From positions 296 through 34,134 of the forward strand of contig CAJUFU010000008.1 in NCBI GenBank assembly GCA_910585555.1: a stretch of 33,839 bases of DNA, read 5' to 3'. Position numbers and translations under genes: made by a program. The stretch comes from an uncultured Lachnospiraceae bacterium (GTDB taxonomy: Bacteria; Bacillota; Clostridia; Lachnospirales; Lachnospiraceae). Below are positions 32,191-33,839 of this stretch, piece after piece (position 1 is the first letter of the stretch; every line of letters begins with the position of its first letter). Under the pieces are notes generated by a model. It made no database searches. It was not told the origin of the DNA and was given only the letters and a program-made list of their open reading frames with translations.

Positions 32191-33582
32191 CTATTTACCA
32201 GAAAGATAAGCATCAATACCTTTTGCGGCAGCCTTACCCGCTCCCATGGCAAGAATTACCGTCGCCGCACCGGTCACCGCATCACCGCCTGCATAGACGC
32301 CCTCTTTGGTGGTTTTGCCGAAATCTTCTTCCGCCACAATACACTTGTACTTGTTTACCTCAAGTCCCTTCGTTGTGGAAGAAATCAGCGGATTAGGAGA
32401 AGTACCTAAGGACATGATAACCGTATCCACTTCCATCACAAACTCGGAACCCTCGATCACCACCGGACGGCGTCTGCCCGATGCATCCGGCTCTCCTAAT
32501 TCCATCCGCACACATTTCATGCCGGATACCCAGCCGTTCTCATCTTCCAGAATCTCTGTGGGATTAGTGAGAAGGTCAAAAATAATGCCCTCCTCTTTTG
32601 CATGATGAACCTCCTCCACACGGGCAGGGAGTTCTTCCTCACTTCTGCGGTATACAATATGCACTTCCGCGCCCAGACGAAGCGCGGTCCTTGCCGCATC
32701 CATGGCCACGTTACCGCCGCCCACCACGGCTACTTTCTTACCGTGCATGATGGGTGTATTGGACGCTTCATCAAAGGCTTTCATCAGATTGCTTCTTGTC
32801 AAATACTCGTTGGCCGAGAATACCCCAAGGGCCTGTTCTCCCGGAATCCCCATGAATTTGGGAAGGCCTGCTCCGGAGCCGATGAACACGGCGTCAAATC
32901 CCTCCTCTGTGAGGAGCTCATCTATGGTGACGGATTTCCCTACCACCACATTGGTCTCAATCTTTACGCCAAGTGCCTTTACATTTTCAATCTCTTTGGC
33001 AACTACATCTTGTTTCGGAAGACGGAATTCCGGAATACCATATACCAGTACGCCGCCGGGCTCATGAAGGGCCTCGAAAATAGTCACATCATAACCCATT
33101 TTAGCCAGATCACCTGCGCAGGTTAATCCGGCAGGCCCGGAACCGATCACGGCCACCCGTTTGTTTTTCTTCTCTTTGGCGCCTTCCGGTTTCACATCAT
33201 TCTCTCTGGCCCAGTCTGCTACGAAACGCTCCAGTTTACCGATGGAGATGGGTTCCCCCTTGATACCGCGGATACACTTGCCCTCACACTGGCTCTCCTG
33301 AGGACAGACGCGCCCGCAGACTGCCGGAAGCGCAGACGCTTCACTGATCACCTGATAGGCTGCCGCAATATCGCCCTCCTTCACTTTCTCGATAAATCCC
33401 GGAATATCAATGGCTACCGGACACCCCTTAATACATTGGGCATTCTTACAGTTGATGCAGCGGGCGGCCTCACACATCGCCTCTTCCTTATTATAACCCA
33501 GACATACTTCCTCAAAATTTGTCGCACGTACCTTTGCATCCTGTTCACGGACAGGTACTTTCTTTAACACATCTGTTGTCAT
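32191..33582 (-). CDS. gltA: GltA/NfnB-type NADPH-binding flavoprotein
   Basis: A 463-residue iron-sulfur flavoprotein annotated in many genomes as homotetrameric NADPH-dependent glutamate synthase. Cys clusters C42-x2-C45-x4-C50-x3-C54 and C89-x3-C93-x5-C99-x3-C103 bind two [4Fe-4S] centres. The FAD motif GSGPAGL lies near 146-152, and the NADPH motif GGGNVAMDAARTALRLG follows near 288-304. The C-terminus has the GGDAVTGAATVILAMGAGKAAA FAD contact. It overlaps by 4 bases the gene for an NfnA-like [2Fe-2S] subunit; this pairing is that of NfnAB, the electron-bifurcating NADH-dependent ferredoxin:NADP oxidoreductase. NfnB is therefore the more likely role, but sequence alone does not exclude glutamate synthase activity. 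Confidence 0.92.
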   Translation of the reverse strand: MTTDVLKKVPVREQDAKVRATNFEEVCLGYNKEEAMCEAARCINCKNAQCIKGCPVAIDIPGFIEKVKEGDIAAAYQVISEASALPAVCGRVCPQESQCEGKCIRGIKGEPISIGKLERFVADWARENDVKPEGAKEKKNKRVAVIGSGPAGLTCAGDLAKMGYDVTIFEALHEPGGVLVYGIPEFRLPKQDVVAKEIENVKALGVKIETNVVVGKSVTIDELLTEEGFDAVFIGSGAGLPKFMGIPGEQALGVFSANEYLTRSNLMKAFDEASNTPIMHGKKVAVVGGGNVAMDAARTALRLGAEVHIVYRRSEEELPARVEEVHHAKEEGIIFDLLTNPTEILEDENGWVSGMKCVRMELGEPDASGRRRPVVIEGSEFVMEVDTVIMSLGTSPNPLISSTTKGLEVNKYKCIVAEEDFGKTTKEGVYAGGDAVTGAATVILAMGAGKAAAKGIDAYLSGK

Positions 33583-33839
33583 TCTTCATTCCCTCCGCAG
33601 TTTCCGCATCCGCCATGATGAGTATCTCCCTCTTTGGCCTTCAAAAATGCTCTGCCTTCCCGTGTCTTATACATCTGCTGGCGTTTCATCGCCTGATCAA
33701 AGTCCACTTTATGTCCGTCAAATTCCGGCCCGTCCACACAGGCAAACTTCACTTCTCCGTCCACAGTCAACCGGCAGGCACCGCACATGCCGGTGCCGTC
33801 CACCATAATCGGATTCATGCTGACAACAGTGGAGATCGG
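33579..33839 (-). CDS. NfnA-like ferredoxin-NADP reductase subunit, C-terminal part (5' end beyond window)
   Basis: Last 86 residues of a protein whose start lies past the window edge; the frame is open through position 33839 (reading PISTVVSMNPIMVDG). The segment MVDGTGMCGACRLTV followed by KFACVDGPEFDGHKVDF is the [2Fe-2S]-binding C-terminus of dihydroorotate dehydrogenase electron transfer (PyrK)-like and NfnA subunits. It ends with a His/Cys/Gly-rich tail (HHGGCGNCGGNEE). Its stop overlaps the gltA/nfnB start by 4 bases. Together they likely form NfnAB, balancing NADH, NADPH and reduced ferredoxin. The ATG at 33818 is internal and not the real start. Confidence 0.88.
   Translation of the reverse strand, partial: PISTVVSMNPIMVDGTGMCGACRLTVDGEVKFACVDGPEFDGHKVDFDQAMKRQQMYKTREGRAFLKAKEGDTHHGGCGNCGGNEE

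Overview
The window looks like chromosomal core DNA of a spore-forming anaerobic Firmicute, most likely a Lachnospiraceae/Clostridia relative. Support comes from the yqfC-yqfD-phoH-(PgpH-like)-ybeY cluster, a SpoVB-like flippase, a BofC-like protein, an NfnAB/GltA-type pair, sigma-A promoters close to TTGACA/TATAAT and AGGAGG-type ribosome binding sites. Species cannot be named from the sequence alone. Every gene I can support lies on the minus strand, so transcription runs from high to low coordinates. No phage, IS element, CRISPR array, rRNA or tRNA was seen, and no gene-free stretch exceeds 300 bases.

Reading in the direction of transcription: 33839-32191 holds the end of an NfnA-like subunit overlapping NfnB/GltA (electron bifurcation or NADPH glutamate synthase), closed by a strong terminator. 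31991-28047 holds a membrane-anchored MORN-repeat protein, a zinc-ribbon membrane protein, RlmH and pyrimidine-nucleoside phosphorylase. 27970-15125 is a long close-packed run: YqfC, YqfD, PhoH, a PgpH-like protein with a destroyed HD site, YbeY, a SpoVB-like flippase, a BofC-like protein, two flavoproteins, then proline synthesis (ProB, ProA) with UPF0291 and 5-formyl-THF cyclo-ligase genes inserted between them; it ends in a 17-bp-stem hairpin. 14916-13201 is a single chemoreceptor gene. 13024-12430 is a small metal-response pair (ArsR-type repressor plus HMA-domain chaperone) with a consensus promoter and a candidate operator but no metal ATPase.

12168-4582 is a probable amino-acid operon: lipoprotein, cobalamin-dependent MetH without its reactivation domain, IlvB, two different IlvN-type regulatory subunits, IlvC, and a TetR-type regulator, ending in a 17-bp-stem hairpin. 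An unusual repeat/hairpin block lies between ilvN and ilvC. 4327-2579 holds a DedA-type membrane protein and a GT4 lipid glycosyltransferase. 2388-1 holds an OmpR-type response regulator and the first two thirds of its multi-membrane-segment sensor kinase, preceded by a large nested palindrome in the leader.

The most unusual items are the PgpH-like protein whose HD pair reads His-Arg, the tandem IlvN paralogues, the two palindrome/repeat blocks, and the sensor kinase with a large uncharacterised extracytoplasmic domain.
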